The translations under genes and the position numbers were made by a program. From Cryptomeria japonica (lineage: Eukaryota > Streptophyta > Pinopsida > Cupressales > Cupressaceae): DNA of 64,000 nt. A model generated the notes under the pieces. That model did no database searches, was not told the origin of the DNA, and saw only the letters and a program-made list of their open reading frames with translations. The stretch lies in contig NC_081415.1 in NCBI RefSeq assembly GCF_030272615.1, forward strand, positions 377,223,392 through 377,287,391, read 5' to 3'. The first letter of the stretch is position 1; every line of letters starts with the position of its first letter. This document shows, in pieces, positions 44,336-55,539 of this stretch.

Positions 44336-45155
44336 ATATTAACTATGTTGTCATTTCGCACAATAGTATTAACTTGGCCCGATGCACAAAATTTTCACAA
44401 GGACCGGACGAGCAATTACACACATAGGTACGGTGTGCTTTTACCTTATGCAATCCACATTCCATTTTAGACGCTTCACCGCCACAGAACATACAACATG
44501 TTGCCTGTTGGGGCCCAACCAATGCTAGCAAAAAATATAAAATGTTTTTATTTTCGTCTCTTGCATTTTCATTGCTAGTGCATACATATTTAATGCCCAT
44601 TCCTTCCCACTGAATGCATATTTATGTGATCAAGGTTTTCCATTTGACGCATATTTCTATTGTTTTTAAATTGCCAGTTGTATATCGTTGAAAGTTTCTA
44701 AAGCTTTAATTTTACATATCCATTATGTACATATTATGTGAATGATGCGCCCCCCAGTTGACCACAACCTTGTAATTTAACCAACGCTAGATTGTGCATC
44801 ACATTTTGCATATATATATAATACTCAAGTTTTCTATTATGTGTTTGTGCTGCCACTTTTTGTATAGACACCTATCAGAGTGTTTTGCAACCTTAGTATT
44901 TAACAAATTCATTGGCCAACATGCTTTGAAACATATTGATATGCTATATACCAAGGCTCCCAATTTTGCTACACGCAGCAGATGCTGGCAAAGAATTCGA
45001 CTTTAAACATGCCAATTACTTTTGCTTCAAAGTCTTTCCATCAAATTTGTTTTCACAGATCTTGCAATCGAAAGGCATTTCTGTCCACAATTCCGTTCTA
45101 TGTTTGTGCCTTCAAGTTTTGCAAACATTTTTACTTTCCAAATGATGGTGATGGA
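44336..45155. other. Host DNA between copia and Tat-2
   Basis: Contains two units of the tandem-repeat field: attgccagttgtatat with gaaagtttctaaa near 44672, and ccaaggctcccaattttgc near 44951. The minus-strand 85-codon cysteine-rich ORF at 44343-44600 has no family resemblance. The last five bases (45151-45155, atgga) are the Tat-2 target duplication. Confidence 0.55.
45151..45155. repeat. Tat-2 target-site duplication, left
   Basis: atgga, identical to 60631-60635. Ty3/gypsy integrases generate 5-bp duplications. Confidence 0.88.
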
Positions 45156-45970
45156 TGTAATACCCTAAAAATGATCATCTAAACCATGGGCCCCTAATCT
45201 CGACAACATCACCAAGGTCCTAACCAGAGGCAATTAAATCAACCTTGAGCACCTAATTAATTAATTCTTCAATCATTAATGTTACATGGCAATAAATCAC
45301 TCTATATTAATTAAATATTTATTTAATTAATTAAATAATTTCAAGTAAATCATTTTGATCAATTGTCCTATTTATTTAATTAAATATCCTAGCATATTTA
45401 ATTAATTAATAAATTTGTCATTTAATCATTAAAAAAAAGAGAATTAATAAAAAAAAAGGAATTAATTTACAAAGAGAGATTTATCACAAAAAGATGAATT
45501 AATCTACAAAAGAAAGAGTTAAATTCAAAAGAAAAGAAAAGAGTTAAATTGAGAGAAGAAATCAAACTTAAGATATTTCTTTTTCTAGAATTGAGATGAC
45601 TTGGAAAATCAGAAAAAGCAATTAAATTGAATTAACCATTTTCTCTAAAATTAAAACTCAAAACTTTTGAAGAAAGAAGGTCAGTTGCATTGAAAAGGCT
45701 TTCTAAATAAAAATCTTGAACAAATTAAAGAAAAGTGCATGGAATCACCTAATTTTTATCTCAAGTGCATGGAATCAACTAATTTTATCTCCAATGCAAA
45801 TGTAGACTTATAATCTAAATGCATTCAATCAAGCTATAATTGGAATCTATCTCAAGATTAACTGAATCTGATCTCAAGAGTATTTCAATTAATCCTAAAT
45901 TGTGCATTTTCTTGAATAATCTCAACCGCTCATTGCTAATCGATCTTGACTGTTGGTCTCTCTTTTGAGT

Positions 45971-45980
45971 CTTTATAAAT
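45971..45980 (+). promoter_or_regulatory. TATA box of the Tat-2 5' LTR
   Basis: ctttataaat, about 455 bp before the LTR end. The Tat-1 LTR has ctataaat at the same place; the 3' LTR has ctagaaat. Confidence 0.55.
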
Positions 45981-46124
45981 TTAGCCTTCATCTCTCATTC
46001 AAAACACCCTGGAGATTTATTGTTATTGTGCAGTTTTTGCTCTAGAGTCATTGAAGATATTGTGCTTTGAGATTATTGCATCTTAGTTTAGCTTTTTGCA
46101 TATTTAGTTTAATTGTTATTGCTT

Positions 46125-46210
46125 TCATTCATCTAGCTTATCTTGCATTCATCTAGCTTAATCTTGCATCATCTAGCTTAATCTTGCATACATTTAGCTT
46201 ATTCTTGTGC
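46125..46210. repeat. Minisatellite in the Tat-2 5' LTR
   Basis: About four imperfect copies of a 15-22 bp unit, catctagcttaatcttgcat. Repeated in the 3' LTR at about 60333-60420; Tat-1 has fewer copies near 2090-2125. Confidence 0.75.
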
Positions 46211-46430
46211 TCATATAGATTAAATCTTTCATCTTGGTGTAGTCTAGTCACTGGTATTGCTTAGACAAATCTGAGAGCAAGTCTATACTCGCATCTTTTA
46301 GAAGGCAATAGGTCGATTTGTTATGGTTTTTATATTCATGAATATATCTATCTAACCATGCATGCAATGACTTAATTGAAGTGTTGTGTCTTACAGCTTG
46401 CAGACTTATTCCCCTTTTCACACACATTTT

Positions 46431-46448
46431 TGGCACCCACCATGGGGC
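46431..46448 (+). other. Primer-binding site of Tat-2, tRNA-Lys type
   Basis: tggcacccaccatggggc follows the LTR end by four bases and pairs with the 3' end of plant tRNA-Lys with two mismatches. Similarity continues only to ctcga, unlike the long match in Tat-1. Confidence 0.85.
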
Positions 46449-46453
46449 TCGAG

Positions 46454-48834
46454 AATTTCATTTTCGGCCTTACAAGATCTTTATTTTATTTTTCAGATTT
46501 TTTTTGTACAGTCTCTGCAAAAGGTCGTACAAGTTTCTGCAACATACAGGACGAGTTCTGAGATTTTTCGTTCGGCTCTATGGGAGTAATCGGAGTAACT
46601 AATTTTGTCATTTGCTTCTAGGTTTACTCGTTCGGTTTGGTGAGAATTCTCGTATGGTTAGGTGAGAATACTCATACGAGTTACTGTTCTGTCATATGAA
46701 AAACAAAGAGTTTTGTTTGAAATTAGGCTTGTGGAAGGTCAATATATATGGAATATAACATTTAAGTATATTCCATATATATTGTCAGGATGTTTGAGAG
46801 GGTTTCGAACCTCCAGGAGTTATAATGCAAAATCTAGTTTTTGGAGGATCTTTCAAATTTCTGACTTAGTCAAATTCCAGGGCATTTCAGCATTAGGAGT
46901 GAAAAATTTGTAACTGAGATTTTGAAATTAGGCTTGTGTAAGTCCACCAAGAGATTTGATATTTCACTAACTTTTTCTTCTTGCAAGTTGGAGGAGTTAG
47001 ATTAGGATTTTTTGAGAAACAAATTAATTTTCAGAGTTTTTCTTGAATTAAATTTTGATGATACTGATGCTAACCCTGAATTGTCTTCTGTCTAACTGAT
47101 ATTTTCACAGCCTAACCGGTTTCTTGCAGAACGCTTGTCAAAGAATTTATCAATCAAACATATGCCTACCAAAGAATAAAAAAAACATGACTACTGATGT
47201 GTTGGTTTTTGCAAATTGCCTAAAGAGAATCGACCAAACATTGTGTATTCTTTAAATTCATTTTTAGGCACTTAAATTGCTATTTGGTTAACGAACAAAT
47301 TTATCTTTTGTGTTTTAAGAAAAATCTAAGAGGTAGGAAAGTATGCTCTTGTCTGCACAGACAATCAAAAATCCAGACCCTCGAAGCTTTTTCTAAGTTT
47401 GAGATCTGTGTACCTTTAGCGGGCCTATCATAGTGGGAAAAAGTAATCACCCTATGAGAACGACCCAAGTGAGTACATCTGGACTTGAGCATTTCAACTC
47501 ACTATAATAAATAGGCCTTTGGTGATTAAAGTCTCAGAGGACGGGATTATTTGAGTTTTCTCTTTGAGATCTCTCATATCGAACATTTTGTAGGGCCTCA
47601 CAGTCTCAATCATGTTTACGTGACTACAACTTGTTTCAGTACCTTGTCAGGCTATAGGCCTCAATCATGCTTGCGTGACTTCAAGGGGTAATTTTGAACA
47701 GAATTCCTGACTAAGAACTATAAGATAGAAGCTACCCAATTCACCTCCGAAAGGGGGATAATCTTTGTGCAAGAGGTAGAAACTCTCCCAAGATACTTAT
47801 CATTTCGTGCCCCCATTAGCGTTTGGAGTCGGCTAATACGATGTTGAGAGTCCATTGCGCGAGACTCAGTGACTGTATTCTGATTAGCTATTGGGTGTGT
47901 ACCTGAATCTGCAAGCAAAAGTTTTCTTCTCTAAGCCAACTTCTGTAGGGTTAGCGTGTTGTGCTTGAAGTCATTATACATCTTGCGTGTTTACTGTGTT
48001 TTCATTCCTGAAACTGAAATTGAAATTCTGAAACTGGAGAAAACAATCAACAAACGTCAAAAACTCAGTGATCAAAACTCTGTCCGAGTCAAAAACTAGT
48101 CTCTATCATTCATCAAAACTCTGTCCATGTCAGAATCTCATCTCTATCCAATCCTCTGTCGTACGAGTCTACTGAATTATCATCTATCTATATACGAGTT
48201 GTCATATGAGTCTTAATTGATCCTGTTAGTTTATCGTCTAGCCCTATCAGAATTGTCATCGTATACAGAATTGTCGTGTTGTTACTAGAAAATTTTCGTC
48301 TGCCCTTTAGCATATTATCATACGAATAACCATCGTACTCATCAGATTATCGTTAGGATGTCATTAAACCATCGTGCGAGTTTACGCAGCAACTTATATG
48401 AAAAACTGTCTCTATTGTCTGGGAACTGTTAAATTGTCGTTTGGGTCTGAAAACTCTGTTGTACGAATTCCTGATTTTGTCAGTCCAGAAACTTGTCTGT
48501 CTACACACTTTTCTAGAACAATCATACTTGCCTAATCAGTCTACAACGAGCATAAAACTGGTCATCATAATTTTGTGCATAAACAATCTTGATAGTGTAC
48601 CCCTGCTGTTGTGTTGCACGATTTTGTCAATCATCTTTCAACCAGTTCAATCAACTACTTATCAAACTAAATAAAACTAAGTTACTTAGATCACGTCTTA
48701 TATAGGATAGATCGTTCCTGAAACCAGGCTGAGTCTTAGTCACTTCTCTCAAATCACTATGTTAAACGAACAACTAGCTTCAATTTGATATTGACTTCTG
48801 CATCACATTTGGCTCTCGGTCATATCAGTCATAA
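46454..48834 (+). other. Leader of Tat-2, 2.4 kb, no long ORF
   Basis: No protein of the kind expected from Tat-type upstream ORFs is open here. The part at about 47130-48600 is shared with Tat-1, while 46454-47130 is not. It contains an 18-bp perfect inverted repeat at 46740-46784 and, from 48180, many short words around gtcgtacgag or tcatacgag. Confidence 0.7.
46740..46784. repeat. Perfect 18-bp inverted repeat in the Tat-2 leader
   Basis: Arms caatatatatggaatata (46740-46757) and its exact reverse complement (46767-46784), with a 9-nt loop. In RNA it would form a stable hairpin about 310 nt after the primer site. Confidence 0.85.
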
Positions 48835-50532
48835 ATGCCTGCTCAAACTAGAAGTTCTCGTAAGAAAGCTGCCAAAGGTAAAGGATCGTCCTTTTCATTA
48901 CAAGATAATATATTCTTCGTAGAGGACCCCGTCTCTAATAAACCTTCATCATCAAATATACCAATTTTTTTATCAATCCTTATCTCCCACTATGTTTGGA
49001 GAAAGGCAAGAAAGACAAGTTGCCAAACACGATACTTATGATAATCTCAACATCCATGCTAATGACAATGATTCCTCATCTAGCGAGTCTGAAGCCTCTG
49101 AACCTACATAAGTTGTTATAAATAGTTGTCAAAAGGATAAAGATTTTCGAAAAATGATGACAATTATCATGGCTAGAGAAAAATAAGATTATTTTCTAGA
49201 GCTAGCAAAAGAAGGCGCTAAACTTCCTACTGATTATAACGTTGAAACCCTTATCACTAAAGAGGAAGAGACACCCTTAGTGCTAGTAAACAAACAATTG
49301 CAAGCATTACAGACTGAAATCACATATATGAACAACAAGGATAAATCATCAAAGCAATATTCTCTTGACACGATATGCCCGTTCCCATTTGACAAAAAAT
49401 TTTACATGCCTCCATTTCCTTCAAGAGTGGAGATTCATAAGTTTGACAAATATGACGGTAATGCAGATCCTTAAGACCATGTCAGAGAATTTTGTGCTTT
49501 ATGTATAGAGTTCATGCATGAACAAACATATCTCATGCGCCTTTTCCCGAGGAGTTTAGGAGGACAAGCTATGGAATAGTTTTTAAGCCTACATATGGCA
49601 ATTAAAACTTTTGAGGAATTAATCGAATTGTTTCTCCAACAATAATCCTATAACATTCCTCATCCAATCACTATGATTGAGCTTTGCAATACCAAACAGA
49701 AAACAGGAGAACCTTTTCTCACTTTTCTTCAACGTTGGAGAAAGATGATCTCTAGATATTCACGGCCTATTCCAGATTATGAGAATATGGACATTTTTGT
49801 CAATAACCTAATCCCTGAATTGAAATACAATATCCACATACAAGTATACCCTTCATTTAACAAAATGGTAGATAGTGCCCTCAGAATAGAAGATGTGCTT
49901 ATAAAGAAAGGAGAGATATATCACTTTGGAAAGAAACACAACAAGGCTCTAGTTCCAAAGAAAAGAACAAATACTGGAAATACGACAAAGATAACAACAA
50001 AAATGTTGTTAATGATGGAGTGGTGGACATTGTTAAAACAAAATCAAAACCCACAATATTGTATCTGGCTAGCGGCATACAAGCACTCAAAGCAACTGAA
50101 ACTGTAGTAGAAAATCCTCCGAAGAAATCAAAAGAATGGTTTAAAGAGAAACCTTGGCTTTCAAAGCCTAAACGCGATTTCACTCCTCTAGAAGAATCAT
50201 ATGAATCAGCTCTTAAAACTTTATTGGAAAATGATCTGATAACATTGCCAAACAACTCTAGACCATATGATCCAGAAGTTAAACCCAAATGGTGGAGGGA
50301 AAATGAGTACTATGAATATCATCGAAACAAGGGTCATACGAAAAATAATTGCATGAAACAAAAACATGAGATCCAAGACCTCATCAATGCTAGCAAAATT
50401 GTTGTTGGAAATCACAGGACTAACATTGATCACAAAGCCTTTAAAGATCCCTTGCCTACATATGAACAAGGTAATTCCTCAAAATCCGAGGTGCTAAAGT
50501 CAATTACACCTACATTAACAATGACAATGTGA
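48835..50532 (+). pseudogene. Tat-2 Gag
   Basis: Probable start MPAQTRSSRKKAAKGKGSS at 48835, the first ATG after the leader with a basic N-terminus. The Gag core begins near 49400: RVEIHKFDKYDGNADP (Gag usual E-P-F--Y-G--DP), then LFPRSLGGQAME, IKTFEELIELFLQQ and ELCNTKQKTGEPFLTFLQRW. In-frame stops lie at 49472, 49577 and about 49643, and frameshifts near 49030 and 49990. The C-terminal part (50020-50532) has a knuckle-like YYEYHRNKGHTKNNC followed by KHEIQDLI; the usual first cysteine is tyrosine here. The protein forms the particle around element RNA. Confidence 0.88.
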
Positions 50533-50915
50533 TCAACATGATTGAATCTTCCCAATTTGAGTATTGCAACATTATCATAATCAAAGATAAACAACATAAA
50601 ACACAAACTGCAAATGTTGTAACCCACGCTCAAAAGAAGGTTACTCTAAAAGGAGCTAGTTCTTCAACTCCAGATCAAGCAACATCAAACCTATCGACTT
50701 CAAACAGACAACCAGATACGATCATAGCTAAATCTAAGCAGTTGGCTTCATCATCCTCTCCTTGTTATAGAATTTTTGAACAATTGAAATGAACTACCAC
50801 TCAAATCTCCTTTTTTGAACTGCTTAAGATCTCTTTTGCTCATAAAGAGATCCTGGACAAATATTTTCTCACTACTAATGTCCCCAAAGATTTAGATGTA
50901 GATCGGTTTCAATCT

Positions 50916-51360
50916 ATGGTGGGTCACCTGACTTTACCTCATTACCTCACCTTCTCTGAAGAAGATGACAATTCATCAAATCACCCACATAACCAACCAT
51001 TACACATCAAAGCTATGATCCATAAACACCGAGTCAAATGTGTTTTGATAGATGGAGGCGCTGGGTTGGATATCTGTACATACAGTTTACTGACACAGTT
51101 GGGATTTTCTGAACATGTCATTGATCCAACAAAGAAAATAACAATCAAAGCTTAGGATGAAGAAGAAAGAACCTCTAAAGGTCTGGTGCTATTGTCGATC
51201 AGGGTAGGACTTGTAGAGAGAGATGCTATTTTTTAGGTGCTTGATCTTCCTCTTTCATACACCATCTTGTTGGGCAGGCCATGGATTCACAAAATGCAAG
51301 CAGTACCATCTACCTATCATCAATGCTTGAAACAGATGGATTCCTATTGATACAAGTTAC
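50916..51360 (+). pseudogene. Tat-2 aspartic protease
   Basis: Retropepsin-like domain: KAMIHKHRVKCVLIDGGAGL with active-site D-G-G, then DICTYSLLTQLGF. The second half [20 protein letters not shown] and YHQCLK matches the Tat pattern Y--LLGRPW-H---AVPST-HQ. TAG and TAA stops interrupt it near 51155, 51235 and 51350. Residues 50533-50915, upstream, form a poorly conserved linker. The enzyme would cleave the polyprotein; only one half-site is present, as normal for dimeric retropepsins. Confidence 0.85.
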
Positions 51361-53469
51361 ACCTGTAGTGCATTAAAACAGTGTATCGATACCTTTGTCC
51401 CTTATAACAGAGCAGCCTCTACAACTGAAAGTTCAGAAACTCTGATGAAACACATAGAAAAGAAATTGAAAATCAGAGACACTAGCATGGATGGATAAAA
51501 GATAGAACCTATGCTTTCACTAATGTCTCTTCCTCCATCACCAAGATAGTCTCGAAAACCATCAGAGGCTGTGAAGCCACAAACTTCAACTCCAAATGTC
51601 ACTTATGATGGTATTTTTGTACAATCCTCTACTTCCCTTGTAGATGAAATAGAAGAGGATGTTGTTCTCAAATGGATTTTCAAAGAAGATAGTGAAAACA
51701 AAGAAGTACAACACTGTGAAATTTCCCCTGCACAATATGGTCCAGGCTATAAGATGGTTCACCACATGGGATATTCAGGTACAAGTCCTCTAGGCAAGCG
51801 TTAATAAGGTATTGTTGAGCCTATTAAGCTACAAACTAAGTCTACAAATGATAAAGTTGGACTTGGATACCAGTTAGAGGAGTCATCAAATCATAAACAT
51901 ATTCCTTATCATCAATCTAAGTGGAGGAAAAAGATCCCACCTTCAACATCACAGGAAATAAATACTCAGCAAACTCAGGAAGAGTATGAAAAAGAACAAG
52001 AAGAATTGGCAATCAAGAGAGAAGAAGAAGCTTGTAATCAAGTTCCAACTGTATCAGCAAGAACACTGCAAGGAGTAGAAGTCTCAGAAGATATGAGAGA
52101 ATAAATCAAAGGAATGAAAGAGTTGTTTGCACCACTGAACATTCTGGTCACATACATAGGTAGAATGCAAATAGATAATTCAAAAACTGACTCAAATGAG
52201 TATGAATGGGTTCCAAATCGTCTCTCAGATACATCTACTATAGAAACTCCTGAAGAATCTAGTTATATCATAGATGAAGCACAATAGATAGCGTGCTTAA
52301 AGATACAAAAGGAAATAGAGGAAATTAGACTAAAAAGACAAGAAGACTATGAACAACAGTTGAAAGAAAAAAGAGCACAAGAAAATTCTTCACTTACTAT
52401 ATCTCCCTCTAATGAGATAGATCCAATTATGTATGGAACTACAAAAGAAGAATTGGAGGCTACACAAGAAGGGCTAGTCATTAGTCCAGAGGAAGATGAA
52501 TGGAAAAGATGATAGAGACTAACAGAGTCATCAAGGTTATATCAACAGGTATGTCAAATACAAGTGATCATTGAACCAAATCACGAAGGAACTTGCAGCA
52601 TGAAAGATGTAGATATTGATATTATACATGTTTTCACTAAGCCACTTGAAGAAAATTCAGAGGCTTCATCTTCTGACTCTGATCACTCTGACATAAGCTC
52701 TATTTATGACATTACCTACTCGATACCAAACTATGACTAATTCATCATGAATGTCGAAACTCTGTCTGCTGAACCTATTACTGTCAAACCATGATATGTA
52801 GTCCAGTTCGAAGTAGAAAATGATGCTAGTGGTAAGTCTGTTGGGTTAGATTCCCTAAATATTAAAGTACACTTCGATAATCGTGTTCTAACTCTTCCTG
52901 GTCTCGAGACACTTACGCAAGGTAGTCTTCTGGAACTCAACTTGTCGGTCCGAGGTTGTGATGATAATACCGTGAATTCCCTTGAACCTGTTAAAACTTT
53001 ATCCTTGGTACATCCTGAGCTAATTGACTGTACTCTCCAAGATCAACCTTTGAATATACCTACCTTTGCCAATGACTATACATTAGCCTGCTATCTTAAT
53101 GCAGTTGAACCAATGGACTCTTCCACCAGTGAACAAAGTGAGAACATGACAACAACAAATGTCAAGCATCTTAGTCGCAAAAATCAAAAAAAGAAAAATA
53201 AGAGTTCTGATGGCGAAAACCACATTGTGGCGGTGTTAGAATAGAAAAATAGTAAAAATAAAGGACGTACCTAATGATGAAAACCTCTCCGAGGCACCTG
53301 AAGGTGAGATACTTGATATTTTGCCTAATCACTTTCAAGAGCAATCATCAGTGCTAATTGAACCTACACAACCAGTAAACATTGGAACAAAAGAAGCTCA
53401 GCACACCATACATGTAGCTCAATCCTTGTCAGTCGAAGCTCTAAAAGAATTTGTTGATTTCTTCATGGA
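51361..53469 (+). pseudogene. Tat-2 linker between protease and RT, with G-patch-like motif
   Basis: About 700 codons with many stops. The notable part is at 51730-51870: QYGPGYKMVHHMGYSGTSPL, then GKR, a stop, GIVEPIKLQTKS and, a few residues on, KVGLGYQ. This fits a G-patch (G-x-x-ML--MG--G--GLGK---G---P) followed by the GLGY motif often found after it in plant Tat polyproteins. A charged helical region follows (52000-52500; EEYEKEQEELAIKREEEACN), then a block at 52760-53240 ending in a lysine-rich stretch. G-patches bind RNA or helicases. Function inside the element is not known to me. Confidence 0.6.
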
Positions 53470-54307
53470 AAAGAAGATCAATTTTGCATAGACATATGTT
53501 GATATGTCGGATCTGGATCCTGACCTCATAATGCGTCATCTTTTTATCACTCCTGGAGTTAAACCTGTTAAGCAAAAACTCTGAAAAATGCATCCTCATG
53601 TTGCATTACTTGGTAAGGCTGAGCTAGAAAAATTACTAAAAGTTGGATTCATCAGAGCAATTGATTATGCCAAATGGATATCTAATATTGTACCTGTTTC
53701 CAAATTTGACAAATCAATACGTGTTTGCATAGATTTTAGAGATTTAAACAAAGTGTGTCCGAAAGATTATTTTCCACTACCCAACATAGATATGATCGTG
53801 GAAATGACCGTTGGCTATGAAATGTACTCTTTATTGGATGGTTTTTCTAGATACAATCAGATCAAAATTGTACCCAAGGATCAAGAGAAAACAACATTCA
53901 CCTGTGCATTGGGAACCTTCTGCTGGAATGTAATGCCCTTTGGCTTAAAGAATGCAGGCGCTACTTATCAAAGAGTTGTAACAACAATTTTTTATGATAT
54001 GATGCACAAAAACATGGAGGATTATGTTGATGATACTTTAGTTAAATCTATGAACAAATCAACACATCTATCAAAACTAGGTCCAATATTAGACAGGATG
54101 GAAAAATTCAAACTTAGATTAAATCCCAATAAATGTGCATTTGGGGTTACATCTGGTAAGCTCCTAGGATATATTGTTTCAGTGAAAGGAATTGAAGTGG
54201 ATCCAAAAAAAGTTAAGGCTATCATGGAAATGCCACCTCAAAATAATGTCAGTCAAATAAGAAGTTTACAAGGGCGGCTCCAATCAATAAGACGCTTTAT
54301 TTCTTAG
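53470..54307 (+). pseudogene. Tat-2 reverse transcriptase
   Basis: Open from 53588 to 54307. Motifs: LEKLLKVGFIRAIDYAKWIS, VCIDFRDLNKVCPKDYFPLP, FSRYNQIKIVPKDQEKTTFT, WNVMPFGLKNAGATYQRV and the catalytic YVDDTLVKS. LLGYIVSVKGIEVDPKKVKA follows. The order and spacing are those of Ty3/gypsy RT. A stop at 53583 precedes MHPHVALLG, and a TAG at 54305 (ISxLADKAQPF, normally Q or G) ends the frame. It copies element RNA into DNA. By eye the closest relatives are Tat/Ogre-type elements. Confidence 0.93.
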
Positions 54308-54895
54308 CTAGCAGATAAGGCTCAACCATTCACAAAGGCATTACGAAAAGGAGTCAAATACAACTGGGATGAAGATTGTGAACCACATCTAAAGAAAATC
54401 AAGGAATATATTTCTAACCCACCTATATTGATGCCACCAATTCAAGGCAAACCATTGATTCTCTACATATCAGCTACAGATACATCACTGGGGGCACTTT
54501 TGGCACAACAGGATGAGAACAAAAGAGAAAGATCTATATATTATATCAACAGAACCTTGGTGTCCTATGAGATGAACTATATTATCATATACAAAGATTG
54601 TTTGGCATTGGTCTTTGCGTCACAGAAATTAAGACACTACATGTTAGCACATTTTATCAAGCTGGTGGCTAAGATTGATCCGCTCAAATACCTTCTTAGC
54701 AAAGCAACACTTACAGGGAGATGGGCTAAATGGGTCATGGTTCTTACAAAATTTGATATTGAATATGTAGAACACAAAGCTATCAAAGGACATGTCATTG
54801 TTGATCAACTTGTTGATGCTTCGCTTGAAGACAATCAACCTTTGCACATAGAATTTCCGGATGAATCCATCATGCACCTTACTCAACGATCATGA
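54308..54895 (+). pseudogene. Tat-2 first RNase H (ancestral Ty3 type)
   Basis: Contains LILYISATDTSLGALLAQQD, RSIYYINRTLVSYEMNYIII and LVFASQKLRHYMLAH, the usual Ty3/gypsy RNase H layout. In relatives the second motif has a catalytic glutamate (M-E-K or I-E-K); here it reads I-Y-K, so the domain is probably inactive. The 3' side has GRWAKWVMVLTKFDIEYVEH, the typical linker. A stop and a +1 change of frame separate it from the next domain at 54892. Confidence 0.9.
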
Positions 54896-55521
54896 AAATG
54901 TTCTTTGATGGGTCTTTCACTCAACATGGTTCTGGTGTTGGAATAATTTTTATCACTCCTCAAATATATTCAATCCCAAAGGCTTACAATATTCTCTTTC
55001 CTTGCATAAACAATATTGCAGAATATGAAGCTTTGGTAAATGGGATCAAGTTGGCTATCGAATGGAAGGTTGTTGAGTTATACATCTATGGACACTCTTA
55101 GTTGATTATCAACCAAATCAATGATATATATCGGACTCGAGATGAGAAATTGATTCGTTATAAGAGAATGGTTGATGATCTCAAGAAATACTTTACCTTT
55201 GTATCATTTCAGCAGATTCCCAGATCAACAAACAAAACAATAGATGCTATGGCTACCTTGGCATCTATACCACAACTACAAGAATCTGGGTTTCGCTTTG
55301 AGTTATTGGTGGAAGAATTATATTATCTTGCTTATGATTCTCCCGAGTCCCAAATGGTCTGTTCTATTATTGGACATTATTGGACTTGTGTGACCAAATT
55401 ATTCTTGTTAATCTTACCCGTAATGAGAAAAGAAACCTTATTTGAAATGCTTCATGGTATGTCATCATCGCTAACGATTTGTATAGGCGAGGTTTGGATA
55501 GTACTTTGCTTAGGTGTCTAG
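54892..55521 (+). pseudogene. Tat-2 second RNase H (archaeal type)
   Basis: Begins MKMFFDGSFTQHGSGVGIIF and continues with NNIAEYEALVNGIKLAIEW. The third site reads YIYGHS where relatives have GDS, a loss of the catalytic aspartate, followed at once by TAG in place of the usual glutamine. Downstream NQINDIYRTRDEKLIRYKRM and NKTIDAMATLASI are typical. An extra RNase H after the ancestral one is the hallmark of the Tat lineage. The final 55400-55521 part is frameshifted. Confidence 0.9.
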
Positions 55522-55539
55522 AAACTGAATAGTCCCAAC

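Larger units (their letters stand above)
45156..46426 (+). repeat. 5' LTR of Tat-2, 1271 bp
   Basis: TG/CA ended. By eye about 95 percent identical to the 3' LTR, with short insertions in AT-rich parts (for example 45312-45342). It contains a TATA box at 45971 and a short minisatellite at 46125-46210. Confidence 0.92.

Noticed and set aside
44343-44600. Cysteine-rich 85-codon minus-strand ORF
   Set aside because: No family pattern, no regular cysteine spacing of a known domain, and it sits at the break of the truncated copia.
46248-46436. Minus-strand ORF at the 5' LTR end and similar plus-strand ORF at 1848-2057
   Set aside because: Both lie in LTR DNA around the primer site; the similarity is explained by LTR homology.
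47718-47918. Minus-strand ORF in the Tat-2 leader, similar on the opposite strand in Tat-1
   Set aside because: The whole block is conserved as DNA; the matching frame in Tat-1 contains a stop and the similarity extends beyond the ORF.
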